Source: PALSA-612 sp046729255 | Lineage (GTDB): Bacteria > Actinomycetota > Thermoleophilia > Gaiellales > Gaiellaceae | Reading direction: 5' to 3' | Assembly: GCA_046729255.1 (NCBI GenBank) | Contig: JBKPGF010000046.1 | Span: 1 to 64,000, forward strand | Length of the DNA stretch: 64,000 nt | Part shown: piece after piece, positions 1-9,116 of the stretch | Numbering within the stretch: the first letter of the stretch is position 1 | Layout: each line of letters opens with the position of its first letter | Position numbers and translations under genes: made by a program | Notes under the pieces: model-generated | Databases searched by the model: none | Seen by the model: only the letters and a program-made list of their open reading frames with translations | Told to the model about the DNA's origin: nothing

Positions 1-1
1 G

Positions 2-481
2 ATGCGACGCCGGTCGATCGGCTACGTCTTCCAGGACTTCAACCTGCTCGCGGGACTGACCGCGGCCGAGAACGTGACCCTGCCCCTCGAGCTCGACGGC
101 GTCCGCGCCAAAGCTGCACTCGAGATCGGGCTGGAAGCGATGGACGAGCTGGGCATTGCAAGCCACGGGGATCGCTACCCGGACGAGCTCTCGGGCGGCG
201 AGCGCCAGCGGGTCGCCATTGCGCGGGCGATCGTCGGTGAGCGCGGCTTGCTGCTCGCCGACGAGCCGACGGGCGCACTGGACTCCGTGAACGGAGACGC
301 CATCATGCGCCTCCTCCGCGCCGCGACCCAGCGTGGCGTGGCCGGTGTGGTCGTGACCCACGAGGCGCAACTCGCGTCATGGGCAGACCGCGTCATCTTC
401 CTGCGCGACGGCCGAATCGTCGATCAGACGGTCGCCCCTCCCGGCCCCGAGTCGCTGCTGGCGGCCGGTGGTCGCCAGTGA
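2..481 (+). CDS. ABC transporter ATP-binding protein, 5'-truncated by window edge
   Basis: C-terminal 159 residues of an ABC ATPase of the MacB/LolD/FtsE type, which powers a membrane partner by ATP hydrolysis. Visible in order are the Q-loop (GYVFQDFNLL), signature LSGGERQRVAIARA, Walker B LLLADEPTGALD and the H-loop VVVTHE. The Walker A motif must lie upstream of the window, so the ATG at position 2 is internal and not the true start. Its TGA overlaps the GTG of the following FtsX-like permease (GTGA), so the two are translationally coupled and form one exporter or extracytoplasmic remodelling complex. The substrate cannot be told from the sequence. Confidence 0.93.
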   Translation: MRRRSIGYVFQDFNLLAGLTAAENVTLPLELDGVRAKAALEIGLEAMDELGIASHGDRYPDELSGGERQRVAIARAIVGERGLLLADEPTGALDSVNGDAIMRLLRAATQRGVAGVVVTHEAQLASWADRVIFLRDGRIVDQTVAPPGPESLLAAGGRQ

Positions 482-2979
482 CGACGCTGGCTCACCGGGC
501 AGCGCCGAGCGGACGGAGAAGCGCCATCGCCCCCCGCCGAGCCGTCGTCCGGTGGGCCGGTCGCATGTTCCGCCGTGAGTGGCGGCAGCAGCTCCTGGTG
601 CTGGCGCTGCTCACGGTCGCCGTCGCCGCCGCCATCGGCAGCATCACCATCGTCGACCACGTAGGCCCGGGAGACGACGGCGAGGTCGGCTTGTCCAAGC
701 AGCTCCTGACGTTCGACGGAGCCGATCCGCAGAAACTGGCCGCGGGTCTGGCCGCCGCCGAGAGGTTGGGAACCGTCGACGTCATTCGTCACCGCACGGC
801 CCTCGTCCCGGGCAGCGTCGAGCGCGTGGACTACCGGGCGCAGGATCCCGAGGGCGTCTACGGCGGCGTCCTGCTCTCGCTTCGGAAAGGGAGGTATCCC
901 ACGGGATCGGAGGTCGCGGTCACCGACGGCGTGGCGAAGCTGCTGGGGCTCGAGATCGGCGACTCCTTGGCTCTCGACGGCCACCGCAGGACCGTCGTCG
1001 GCTTTGTCGAGAACCCGCGCAAGCTCAGCGACGAGTTCGCGCTCGTCTCGCCGTCGTCCCCGTTCACCCCGGACTACGTGAACGTCATGGCCAACGTGAG
1101 CGACGAGGCGTTCGAGTCCTTCTTCGGACCCGGGGACGAATCCCCACCGGCGTTCGCCGGGGCCTCGATCACGCGGAACGATCACCCGGAGGCGAGGCCA
1201 CTGGCAATGGTCTCCGTGGCGACGGTCTTCTTGCTCCTCGCCTCGCTGATCGCAGCCGCAGGCTTCGCGGTCTTCGCCCAGCGACGGCTCCGGCAGCTCG
1301 GCATGCTCGCGGCGGTCGGCGCCACACGCAAGCACGTTCGACTCGTGCTCCTGGCCAACGGCGCGATTGTCGGGCTGATCGGCGCGATCCTGGGCACTGC
1401 CGCGGGTCTCGCCGCCTGGCTCGCGTTCGCGCCGACACTCGAGTCGGCGCTCGACCGGCGCGTCGACCGGCTGAGCCTTCCGTGGGCGCTGATCGCCACC
1501 ACCATGCTCCTCGCAGTCCTCGGAGCAGCCGCCGCCGCGTGGTGGCCCGGGCGAACGGTCGCCCGTGTGCCCGTCGTCCTCGCGCTTTCGGGCCGGCCGC
1601 CGAAGCCCAGGCCTGCACGCCACTCGGCCATTGCGGCCGCAGCGCTGATCGCCGTAGGCATCGCGTGTCTCGCGCTGTCCGACCGAGAACGAACGCTACT
1701 CGTCGTCGCCGGGATCGTCGCCACGATCATCGGCGGCCTGCTCCTCGGCCCCTTGGCGATCCGCATGTTCTCCGGTGTCGCCGGCTGGGTCTCCATCGCC
1801 CCACGGTTGGCGCTTCGAGATCTTGTCCGCTACCAGGCCCGCTCCGGAGCGGCGCTGGCGGCGGTGGCGCTGGCGCTCGGGATCGCCGCGACGGTCGTCG
1901 TCATCGCCTCGGCCGAAGACGCAAAGGCCGCAGCGGAGCCACCCGGCCTGTCCGCGCGCCAGATCCGGGTCTACCTCGGCCCAGCGCAGGATCAGAAGCT
2001 CATTCCGACCGATGCACCCACCGAGCTCGAACGCATGTCCGCCGGCGCACGACGGCTCGCCTCGCTACTCGACCGGGCGACGCTGATCCCGCTCGCGAAG
2101 GTAGTTCAACCCGGCGTGTCTCCAGGCGTGATCGGCCGCACCCGATTCTTCCCGACGATCGAGCTGTCGAGACGAATCGATTCCCCCGACGGACGGAGGA
2201 GCTATCGCAACGAGTCGCAGCTCTACGTCGCGACGCCGGCGGTCCTCGAGTACCTCGGGATCGATCCCGCCTCGGTCGATCGGCGCACGGACTTCCTCGC
2301 CGATCGCAGCGTCGCGACCGATGCGCTCGTCATCCCGAGCTGGACGAGCGAAGAGGAGCTCGCGGTTGCGAACGTCCAGAAGGTCGACTCGAGGCAACAC
2401 CTCTTCGGCGCCGAGAGCGGGCGGACGCCGCCGAGCTTCATCACGCTCGGCGGACTGCGCCGTCACGGGTGGAAGCAGATCCCGGCCGGCTGGCTCGTCG
2501 AGTCGAGCCGTCCCTTGACGGGTGACCAGATCAGCAGCGCCCGTGACGTCGCGGCGGACGCCGGCCTCTCGATCGAGGTCCGCCGAGAGGGGAGTTCCCG
2601 CGAGCAGGTCATGGCCATCGCCACAGCCGCCGGCGCCGTCCTCGCTCTGGTCATTCTCGCGATGACGGTCGGCCTGATCCGTAGCGAGAGCGCCGGTGAC
2701 CTTCGCCTGCTGACCGCGACCGGCGCCTCTTCTCGAATACGCCGCACGTTGACCGCCACGACCGCCGGTGCGCTCGCCTTCCTCGCCGCGCTCCTCGGCG
2801 TCGGCGGGGCATACGTCGTCCTCGCAGCGATGTACCACGACGACCTCGGCTATCTGAGCGACGTGCCCTTCCTGTACCTCGGCCTTGCCGTGGTCGGCGT
2901 GCCGCTCGCTGCAGCCGCCGCGGGGTGGCTCGTCGCCGGCCGCGAGCCGCCGGCCATCGCCAGGCCCGTCTTCGAATGA
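478..2979 (+). CDS. FtsX-like/MacB-type ABC transporter permease
   Basis: Permease of about 833 residues, partner of the preceding ATPase. The GTG at 478 is chosen because it overlaps the ATPase stop and leaves one short cytoplasmic segment before the first membrane helix (LLVLALLTVAVAAAIG). A large extracytoplasmic region follows, then an FtsX core with the typical LGMLAAVGATRKHVRLVLL segment, a second set of helices, another extracellular region, and a C-terminal FtsX repeat containing LRLLTATGASSRIRRTL. This duplicated FtsX layout is typical of single-chain permeases in actinobacterial macrolide/lipoprotein-type exporters. An in-frame ATG at 379 lies inside the ATPase gene and is rejected. 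Confidence 0.88.
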   Translation: MTTLAHRAAPSGRRSAIAPRRAVVRWAGRMFRREWRQQLLVLALLTVAVAAAIGSITIVDHVGPGDDGEVGLSKQLLTFDGADPQKLAAGLAAAERLGTVDVIRHRTALVPGSVERVDYRAQDPEGVYGGVLLSLRKGRYPTGSEVAVTDGVAKLLGLEIGDSLALDGHRRTVVGFVENPRKLSDEFALVSPSSPFTPDYVNVMANVSDEAFESFFGPGDESPPAFAGASITRNDHPEARPLAMVSVATVFLLLASLIAAAGFAVFAQRRLRQLGMLAAVGATRKHVRLVLLANGAIVGLIGAILGTAAGLAAWLAFAPTLESALDRRVDRLSLPWALIATTMLLAVLGAAAAAWWPGRTVARVPVVLALSGRPPKPRPARHSAIAAAALIAVGIACLALSDRERTLLVVAGIVATIIGGLLLGPLAIRMFSGVAGWVSIAPRLALRDLVRYQARSGAALAAVALALGIAATVVVIASAEDAKAAAEPPGLSARQIRVYLGPAQDQKLIPTDAPTELERMSAGARRLASLLDRATLIPLAKVVQPGVSPGVIGRTRFFPTIELSRRIDSPDGRRSYRNESQLYVATPAVLEYLGIDPASVDRRTDFLADRSVATDALVIPSWTSEEELAVANVQKVDSRQHLFGAESGRTPPSFITLGGLRRHGWKQIPAGWLVESSRPLTGDQISSARDVAADAGLSIEVRREGSSREQVMAIATAAGAVLALVILAMTVGLIRSESAGDLRLLTATGASSRIRRTLTATTAGALAFLAALLGVGGAYVVLAAMYHDDLGYLSDVPFLYLGLAVVGVPLAAAAAGWLVAGREPPAIARPVFE

Positions 2980-2995
2980 CCGTCTGAGCAGCGCG

Positions 2996-3024
2996 TTGAC
3001 GTACGTCGGCGTAGCTGTTTACCT
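2996..3024 (+). promoter_or_regulatory. Candidate sigma-70 promoter, probably leaderless
   Basis: TTGACG (2996-3001) and TTACCT (3019-3024) are separated by 17 bases. A start site about 7 bases after the -10 would fall on the GTG at 3031, and no Shine-Dalgarno sequence precedes that GTG. This suggests a leaderless transcript for the peroxidase gene. Confidence 0.45.
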
Positions 3025-3030
3025 TGGGCG

Positions 3031-4791
3031 GTGTCGCTCTTCACGAACCTCACGGAAAAGATCGACCGTCGCTGGGGCTGGGACAGGCTCCCGTGGCCGT
3101 TGGGTCTCGTCACGCTGATCGGGCTGCGTAACCGCCTGCGCGAGGAGAACCTCTACGACACCGGCCGGGGACCGCTCGACAAACCGGACATCTCCCAGCA
3201 CCCGCGCTACATGACTGCGCGAACGCTCGACGGCACGTACAACGACCTCGACGACCCGCTCATGGGCAGCCTCGGCAGCCGCTTCGGCCGCAACGTTCCG
3301 CTCGAGGCGACTGTGCGCGAGCCGGAAGACCGGCTGCTCGAGCCGAATCCGCGGCTGGTCAGCCGCGAGCTGCTGACGCGGAAGGAGTTCCAGCCGGCGA
3401 CGACGCTGAACCTCCTCGCCGCCGCCTGGATCCAGTTCGAGGTGCACGACTGGCTCAGCCACGGCAAGAACGAGGCGAAGAATCCGTGGATCGTCCCGCT
3501 CGAGGCCAACGATCCCTGGCCGGAGAGCCCGATGCGGATCGAGCGGACGCGTGAGGACCCGAGCCCCGAGCTCGGCGAGGCGCCGACCTTCGTCACCGAC
3601 GACACGCACTGGTGGGACGGCTCCCAGATCTACGGCCGCGACCCGGCATTCGCCGAGGCCATCCGTTCCGGGACCGACGGGAAGCTGCGGCTCGACGAGC
3701 GTGGGCTGATCCCGCCCGACATCGAGGCGCACGTCGATCTCACCGGCGTCGCGAGCAACTTCTGGGTCGGGCTCGCGCTCCTGCACTCGCTCTTCATGCG
3801 CGAGCACAACGCGGTCGTCGACCACCTGCGCTCCAAGCATCCGGAGCTCGGACCTGACGAGCTGTTCGACAAGGCGAGGCTGGTCGTCTCAGCGCTGATG
3901 GCCAAGATCCACACCGTCGACTGGACGCCGGCGATCATCTCCCATCCCACGTCGGTTCACGGCCTGTGGGCGAACTGGTGGGGTCTCGAGGGCGAGAAGC
4001 TCGTCAAACGGCTCGGCCGCCGCACGTCGAACGAGGTGATCCGCGGCATCCCGGGCTCGCCGACGAACCACCACGGCGTCCCCTACTCGCTGACGGAGGA
4101 GTTCGTCGCGGTCTACCGGATGCACCCGCTGATCCCGGACGAGTACAGCTTCCGCTCGCTCGGCAACGACGCAGTGCTGCAGGAGCGAGCGCTCGACGAG
4201 ATCGGCGTGCTGAACGTGCGCGAGCGGCTCACCGAGATGTCGATGGCCGACGTGTTCTACTCGTTCGGCACTTCACACCCCGGCGCGATCACGCTGCACA
4301 ACTATCCGCGCTTCCTCCAGGACTTCCACCGCGCGGACGGAACGCACATCGACCTGGCCGCGATCGACGTCCTGCGCGTGCGCGAGCGCGGCGTCCCACG
4401 CTACAACGAGTTCCGGCGACTGTTTCACCTGAAGCCGTTCGACACCTTCGAGGAGATGGCGGACACGCCGGAGCATGCCGAGGAGCTCGAGCGCATCTAC
4501 GGCGACGTCGAGCGGGTCGACGCGATGATCGGGTTCTACGCCGAGCGGAAGCCGAAGGGGTTCGGCTTCAGCGACACTGCCTTCCGCCTCTTCATCCTCA
4601 TGGCGTCGCGCCGGCTGAAGAGCGACCGGTTCTTCACGCGGGACTACCGGCCGGAGGTCTACACGCAGGCGGGGCTCGACTGGGTGGAGGGCAACTCGAT
4701 GCGGAGCGTGCTGCTGCGCCACTTCCCGGAGCTCGAGCCCGCGCTCGCCGGCGTCGCGAATCCATTTGCGCCCTGGAGACGCGTGAAGTAG
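3031..4791 (+). CDS. Alpha-dioxygenase/cyclooxygenase-like haem peroxidase
   Basis: Protein of 586 residues of the animal-type haem peroxidase superfamily, closest by eye to plant alpha-dioxygenases that oxygenate fatty acids. The distal haem His sits in FEVHDW (about His139). THWWDGSQIYG (about 192-202) and LHSLFMREHN (about 251-260) are family signatures. The segment VYRMHPLIPDEY (about 361-372) supplies the catalytic Tyr and, three residues later, the proximal His, the same Tyr-x-x-His spacing as cyclooxygenases. No signal peptide or membrane segment is seen. The GTG start is supported by the promoter spacing. It is followed after 14 bases by a metallo-beta-lactamase-fold gene, so co-transcription is likely. 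Lipid oxygenation is inferred from family; the substrate is unknown. Confidence 0.87.
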   Translation: MSLFTNLTEKIDRRWGWDRLPWPLGLVTLIGLRNRLREENLYDTGRGPLDKPDISQHPRYMTARTLDGTYNDLDDPLMGSLGSRFGRNVPLEATVREPEDRLLEPNPRLVSRELLTRKEFQPATTLNLLAAAWIQFEVHDWLSHGKNEAKNPWIVPLEANDPWPESPMRIERTREDPSPELGEAPTFVTDDTHWWDGSQIYGRDPAFAEAIRSGTDGKLRLDERGLIPPDIEAHVDLTGVASNFWVGLALLHSLFMREHNAVVDHLRSKHPELGPDELFDKARLVVSALMAKIHTVDWTPAIISHPTSVHGLWANWWGLEGEKLVKRLGRRTSNEVIRGIPGSPTNHHGVPYSLTEEFVAVYRMHPLIPDEYSFRSLGNDAVLQERALDEIGVLNVRERLTEMSMADVFYSFGTSHPGAITLHNYPRFLQDFHRADGTHIDLAAIDVLRVRERGVPRYNEFRRLFHLKPFDTFEEMADTPEHAEELERIYGDVERVDAMIGFYAERKPKGFGFSDTAFRLFILMASRRLKSDRFFTRDYRPEVYTQAGLDWVEGNSMRSVLLRHFPELEPALAGVANPFAPWRRVK

Positions 4792-4805
4792 AGCAGGTGC
4801 CAAGA

Positions 4806-5522
4806 ATGGACGCGACGGAACTGGCTCCTGGTGTGTTCGGCCTCACCCAGAAGAAGGGGGGGCACGTTTACGCATTCGTGCTCGACGATGGCACGAGCCT
4901 GACGCTCATCGACACGCTCTACGACACCGACGGCGCGCGAGTGCTGGCCCAACTCGCGACGATGGGTCGAGCGCCGGAGGACCTGACGCAGATCGTGATC
5001 ACGCACGCGCATCGCTCGCATCTCGGGGGGGCACAGGTGTTACGGGAGCGCACGGGAGCTCGGGTCTACGCCCACGAATGGGAAGCCGACATCGTGCGGG
5101 GTGAGCGAACGGCCCAGCCGGTATCGATCGTTCCCAAGCGACCGCTGCGCGCGTATTTTCCGTTTCAATTCGGGGCGGCGCTGGGACTTGGCAAGCACCC
5201 GCCATGTGCCGTCGATGCGTACATCCATGAAGGCGACCGGATCGGTCCTCTGCACGTGGTGCATGCGCCTGGCCATACGCCTGGGCACCTCGCTTTCTAC
5301 TGGCCAGAAAGGCGCATGCTGTTTTGTGGCGACGCGGTCGTTACGTGGCCGCGCTTCGAGGCCGGGTGGCCGGCGTTTCGCCTGAACCCAAAGGAGCACG
5401 AGGAGTCGCTCAAGCGGATGGCTGAGCTCGACGTCGAGGTCATCGGTGTGGGCCACGGCGACCCCATCCGAGCCCAAGCAGGTCGGCGACTCCGCGACCT
5501 GGTAGATCGTCTTGGGAAGTGA
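4806..5522 (+). CDS. Metallo-beta-lactamase-fold hydrolase with altered metal motif
   Basis: 238-residue MBL-fold protein. The metal motif reads THAHRSHLGG (about 66-75), where the usual HxHxDH has Ser instead of Asp. The other ligands are present: the His in APGHTPGH, the Asp in FCGDAV and the His in VGHGDP. The family includes glyoxalase II, lactonases and related hydrolases with two metals. Loss of the Asp, normally a ligand of the second metal, suggests a mononuclear or altered site. The ATG at 4806 is chosen as the first start after the peroxidase stop that preserves the complete N-terminal strand. Position after the peroxidase hints that it may process an oxidised product, which is speculation. 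Confidence 0.85.
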   Translation: MDATELAPGVFGLTQKKGGHVYAFVLDDGTSLTLIDTLYDTDGARVLAQLATMGRAPEDLTQIVITHAHRSHLGGAQVLRERTGARVYAHEWEADIVRGERTAQPVSIVPKRPLRAYFPFQFGAALGLGKHPPCAVDAYIHEGDRIGPLHVVHAPGHTPGHLAFYWPERRMLFCGDAVVTWPRFEAGWPAFRLNPKEHEESLKRMAELDVEVIGVGHGDPIRAQAGRRLRDLVDRLGK

Positions 5523-5546
5523 TGTCTGCGGGCGGCGTCCTCTTGC

Positions 5547-8500
5547 CTATGCCCGCGCGCGACTCAGGAGGTCAGAGGCCGCTCTTGCCGCGACGACGTT
5601 GCCCTTCTGCTCGAACAGGGTTCGAGCACGAAGCAGGAGTGAGGTGACCTCGTTCGTTCGTCCGGCAAGGTCGAGCACCTCCGCGAGGTCGCGGATGGCA
5701 GTGGCCTGGCTTCCGATGTCGTCCGTCTGCCCCGCGAGCTGAACCGCTTCACGCGCGAGGCTTTCCGCTTCGTCGAAGCTGCCACGGTGAGCAAGTACTT
5801 TGGCGCGGATCGAGCGCGACTCGATTCTTGAGGCCGCATCGCCTCTTCCACCGAGTTGCTCGCTCGTCTTCGCCAGTTTCTCGGCCTCGTCGTAGCGTCC
5901 CTGAACGTAGACGGTCCTTGCAAGTCGGCTCGCGACCCATGACAGCACTCCTCGCTCCCCCATCTCCTTGAGCACGTCAAACCCGTGGCGGAGCCGCCTC
6001 TCCCCGGCTGCCGGGTCGCCGGCCAGCAGCTCCACGTCGGCCGAGACGAGCGAGAATCCCGCGAACCACAGCATGAAGCCGAGCTCTTCGGCAATACCCT
6101 CGCCGCGCTCCAGCAGACCGCGCGCTTCATCGAAACGATCGCTCATGGCCTGTAGACCGGCGAGACTCACGAGAAACGCCGACTCCACGGCAGGATTTCC
6201 CTGGGCTCGTCCCAGCGCCTGCTCGGCGCGCTCGATCGCCTCGGGGGCGGGCGTCGGCCCCCAATAGAGCGCCATTGCAAGACGCATGAGAATGCTCCCC
6301 GTCTCGCGCGAGTCGCCTGCCTTCTCCGCGTACGGCAACGCGCGCTCGAGCGCCTCTTCCTGTTCCCGCCATTGACTACCCATCCAGTGCACGTCGGCGA
6401 TCCGACGCCAGGCCTTGGCGAGGCCAAGGTCGTCGCCGGCCGCTTCGAGCTCGGGAATCGCATCGTCGGCAACGCGCCGAAGTTGTTCGACGCTGACGTC
6501 CGGATCCGTCAGCGCTCGGAGAAACGCGTGCTCGAGCCGCGCGTGCAGCTCGACTCGGCGGTCGCCCGCGGCAGCTCCAGCCGCAATCGCCTCCTGTAGG
6601 ACGTCGTCGGCTTGTGCAAGCTCTCCGGCAACGACGAGCGCGCCGCCCAACGCAGGCAGCAGCCGCGTCCGCTCGGGCGCATCTGGCGGCAGCAACGCCG
6701 CCGCACGACCGAGCAACTTGGCAGCGGCGGAGACGTCGCCCCGGGCGAGCGCCCGTCCACCCGCCGCCGCGAGGCGATGCGCCGCGCGGGCGGCAAGATC
6801 CGCCCCGTGATCGTCGATGGGAGCGAGCTCGGCGCGGAGTGCGGACGCCTGCTCCAGGTGGTAGCCGATGATCTCTTCGATCTCAGTAAGCCGGTCACCG
6901 GCAGTCGCCTCGATTAACGTCGCGAACCGCTCGTGCAAGTCTGCCCGGACACTCTTCGGGATCGCGGCGTACGCGGTGTCCCGGATGAGGATGTGGCGAA
7001 AGCGATACCCCTGTTGGCCCGCGACCTCCGCCGAATCATGGCGAATGAGTTCCTTCCGGATGAGGACTTCGAGCACGCTCGGCAAGGCCTCTCGCGCCTC
7101 TGGGGGAAGGAGATCGGCAACTGCCCCCTGCCAGAAGCGCGTCCCCATCAAGGCCGCCCGCTCGATTACCGTCCGTTCGGCATCGGTCAGGCCGTCCAGG
7201 CGAGCGGCAATCAGCGTCTGAATGTTCGGCGGCACCGCGACGTCCGTCCCCGGGCGCTCAGCGAGTAGCGCCAGCATCTGCTCGACGAAGAGGGGGTTTC
7301 CGCCACCCTCTTCTGCGATCCGTCTACGTAGCTCGGGCGCCAGCTCACGATCTCCGACCAGATGGTCGATCAGCGCGCCGGCCTCATCATCGGTGAGGGC
7401 CTCGAGCATGAGTGACGTCGAATTGAGCTTGCCCCCTCCCCAGTTGGCTCGGGTATCGAGCAGCTCGGGTCGCGCGAGGCAGAGGAGCAGGATCGGCGCG
7501 TCCCGTGACCACTCTGCAACGTGATCGATCAGATCGAGCAGCGTCGGCTCCGCCCAGTGAATGTCTTCGAACACGACGATCAACGGGTGTTCGCGCGCGA
7601 CTGCTTCGAAGAGTCGTCTGACCGCCCAAAAAGCCTCCTCAGCTGTCGCAGTACCCTCGGAGCGGCCGATCGCGCCGGAGATCCGCGCCGCGATGGCGTC
7701 GCGGTCCGCGTCATCCTCGAGCAGCGCGCTGATCGATGCGCCTGGTCGATCTCGAGATAGGTCCAGGACGATCTCCCGGAGCGGCCAGAAGGTGATTCCC
7801 TCCCCGTATGCGAGGCACCGTCCGGAGACGATCGTGGCGGCCTCGGAGAGTGTGTTTACAAGCTCCAAGGCGAGTCGGGACTTGCCGATTCCGGCGGGGC
7901 CAAGGATCGTGAATAGATAGTTCGTCTGCTCCTCGACCACCCGTTCGAACACGAGGCGTAGCTGGGCGAGCTCGCGAGCCCGACCGACGAGCGGTGTGTC
8001 CAGTCGGCGGGCGAAGCTGGGGGCTCCCTCGACGACGCCGACCAGACGCCACGCCGTACTCGAATCGTCGTTCCCCTGGACGTCCAACGAGTCGACCCTC
8101 TCGACGACCACGGCATCTCGAGCGAGGCGATATGTGGCATCACCGATCAAGACCTCCCCGGGGCCTGCCGCCTCTTGAAGCCGCGCCGCTCGATTGACGG
8201 CGTCGCCGGTCACCAGAGTGTCTTCCTCCGTGCCTCCGCCTACGAAGACCTCGCCGCTGTTCACGCCGATGTGGATCTGAATCCGTACGCCGCGCGCCGA
8301 CTCGAGTTCGGCGTTCAGTGTCTCGATCGCCTCTCGGACCTCGGTGGCGGCGCGGACAGCTCGAAGCGCATCGTCTTCGTGCACGGTGGGGACGCCAAAC
8401 ACGGCCATCACGGCATCGCCAATGAACTTCTCGACCGTGCCACCGTGACGCTCGAGCACGCCCGAGACAGTCTCGAAGTAGCGAAGCATCACTTCCCGCA

Positions 8501-8591
8501 ACCGTTCAGGGTCGAGACGGGACGCCAGCCGCGTCGACTCGCTGACGTCGACGAAGACGACGGTGACGGTCTTGCGAAGCCCATGGGACAT
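5547..8591 (-). CDS. Class III cyclase - AAA/STAND ATPase - TPR regulator
   Basis: 1014-residue signalling protein. N-terminal class III nucleotide cyclase domain with both metal Asp residues (FVDVSEST, Asp15; IGDAVMAVFG, Asp59), the adenine-specifying Lys55 and the transition-state Asn133/Arg137 pair in VNRAARL, so it looks catalytically intact for cAMP synthesis. An AAA/STAND ATPase follows, with Walker A GPAGIGKS (about 231-238) and Walker B LIVVFEDIHWAEP. The C-terminal half is alpha-helical with TPR-like repeats rich in Ala and Leu. The start is placed at 8591 (MSHGLRKT) because upstream residues do not look coding. Such proteins couple a sensed signal to cyclase activity; the ligand is unknown. 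A second architecture of this kind lies at 24.3-27.7 kb. Confidence 0.9.
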   Translation of the reverse strand: MSHGLRKTVTVVFVDVSESTRLASRLDPERLREVMLRYFETVSGVLERHGGTVEKFIGDAVMAVFGVPTVHEDDALRAVRAATEVREAIETLNAELESARGVRIQIHIGVNSGEVFVGGGTEEDTLVTGDAVNRAARLQEAAGPGEVLIGDATYRLARDAVVVERVDSLDVQGNDDSSTAWRLVGVVEGAPSFARRLDTPLVGRARELAQLRLVFERVVEEQTNYLFTILGPAGIGKSRLALELVNTLSEAATIVSGRCLAYGEGITFWPLREIVLDLSRDRPGASISALLEDDADRDAIAARISGAIGRSEGTATAEEAFWAVRRLFEAVAREHPLIVVFEDIHWAEPTLLDLIDHVAEWSRDAPILLLCLARPELLDTRANWGGGKLNSTSLMLEALTDDEAGALIDHLVGDRELAPELRRRIAEEGGGNPLFVEQMLALLAERPGTDVAVPPNIQTLIAARLDGLTDAERTVIERAALMGTRFWQGAVADLLPPEAREALPSVLEVLIRKELIRHDSAEVAGQQGYRFRHILIRDTAYAAIPKSVRADLHERFATLIEATAGDRLTEIEEIIGYHLEQASALRAELAPIDDHGADLAARAAHRLAAAGGRALARGDVSAAAKLLGRAAALLPPDAPERTRLLPALGGALVVAGELAQADDVLQEAIAAGAAAGDRRVELHARLEHAFLRALTDPDVSVEQLRRVADDAIPELEAAGDDLGLAKAWRRIADVHWMGSQWREQEEALERALPYAEKAGDSRETGSILMRLAMALYWGPTPAPEAIERAEQALGRAQGNPAVESAFLVSLAGLQAMSDRFDEARGLLERGEGIAEELGFMLWFAGFSLVSADVELLAGDPAAGERRLRHGFDVLKEMGERGVLSWVASRLARTVYVQGRYDEAEKLAKTSEQLGGRGDAASRIESRSIRAKVLAHRGSFDEAESLAREAVQLAGQTDDIGSQATAIRDLAEVLDLAGRTNEVTSLLLRARTLFEQKGNVVAARAASDLLSRARA

Positions 8592-8680
8592 GGCGCGAGT
8601 GTAGGCCTTGTCCGTCTTGGACCACGACCGCATTAGCCGCTTGCAGCTAGACAACGGCGGTTGCACCGCGCTCTATCGCT

Positions 8681-8718
8681 CCGGCGCGATCACGCTGCAC
8701 GACTACCCCGCTTCCGGC
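8681..8718 (+). pseudogene. Possible relic of a peroxidase gene (C-terminal motif fragment)
   Basis: Twenty bases (8681-8700) are identical to 4280-4299 inside the peroxidase gene and similarity continues for about 15 more bases with one gap. In the matching frame it reads SGAITLHDYP against PGAITLHNYP in the intact gene. No longer peroxidase frame is present, so this looks like the remnant of a deleted paralogue. The surrounding 8592-8745 stretch otherwise holds nothing I recognise. Confidence 0.35.
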
Positions 8719-8745
8719 AGCACGGTAAGCGCCGGCGCCCTGCGC

Positions 8746-9096
8746 CTAGGCCCGGGTGCCGTCGAGTAGCTGCAGCAAGTCGTGTGCGACCAGCTCGATG
8801 TCCTTGTGCTCCCACTCGGCGGCGCGGTAGTGGCAGGCGATGAGTCCGGAGCGGTGCACTCGGCGGAAATCTCCATAGACGAAGGCGTAGCGGGCCTTCG
8901 TCTCGTCGGGCGCGCCCTCGGTGAGCCCGAGGTGCCACTCCGCGTATTCCTCCCATGTGTGCTCCTCGAGGAACGCGTTCTCATCGGCGGCCCGCGGTTG
9001 CACTTCACCCCATTCGCTGCGAACGACGTACTGGCGGGCTGCGATCAGCTCCCCTGCTCGAGCGACCGCGCGTTTGTTTACCGCGTACGAAGCCAT
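8746..9096 (-). CDS. Conserved hypothetical protein, 116 residues
   Basis: Small soluble protein beginning MASYAVNKRAVARAGELI, with a charged, Trp/Tyr/His-rich centre (EEHTWEEYAEWHLGL, FVYGDFRRVHRSG) and an Asp/Leu-rich end. No signal peptide or membrane helix. I recall similar proteins as conserved hypotheticals in actinobacteria but know no function. It is divergent from the aldo/keto reductase, with only 20 bases between the two start codons, so the promoters must overlap or the transcripts be leaderless; no clear ribosome-binding site precedes this ATG. Codon use matches neighbouring genes, which supports it being real. Confidence 0.75.
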   Translation of the reverse strand: MASYAVNKRAVARAGELIAARQYVVRSEWGEVQPRAADENAFLEEHTWEEYAEWHLGLTEGAPDETKARYAFVYGDFRRVHRSGLIACHYRAAEWEHKDIELVAHDLLQLLDGTRA

Positions 9097-9116
9097 GGTG
9101 GGGTGAGAATGCCCGT

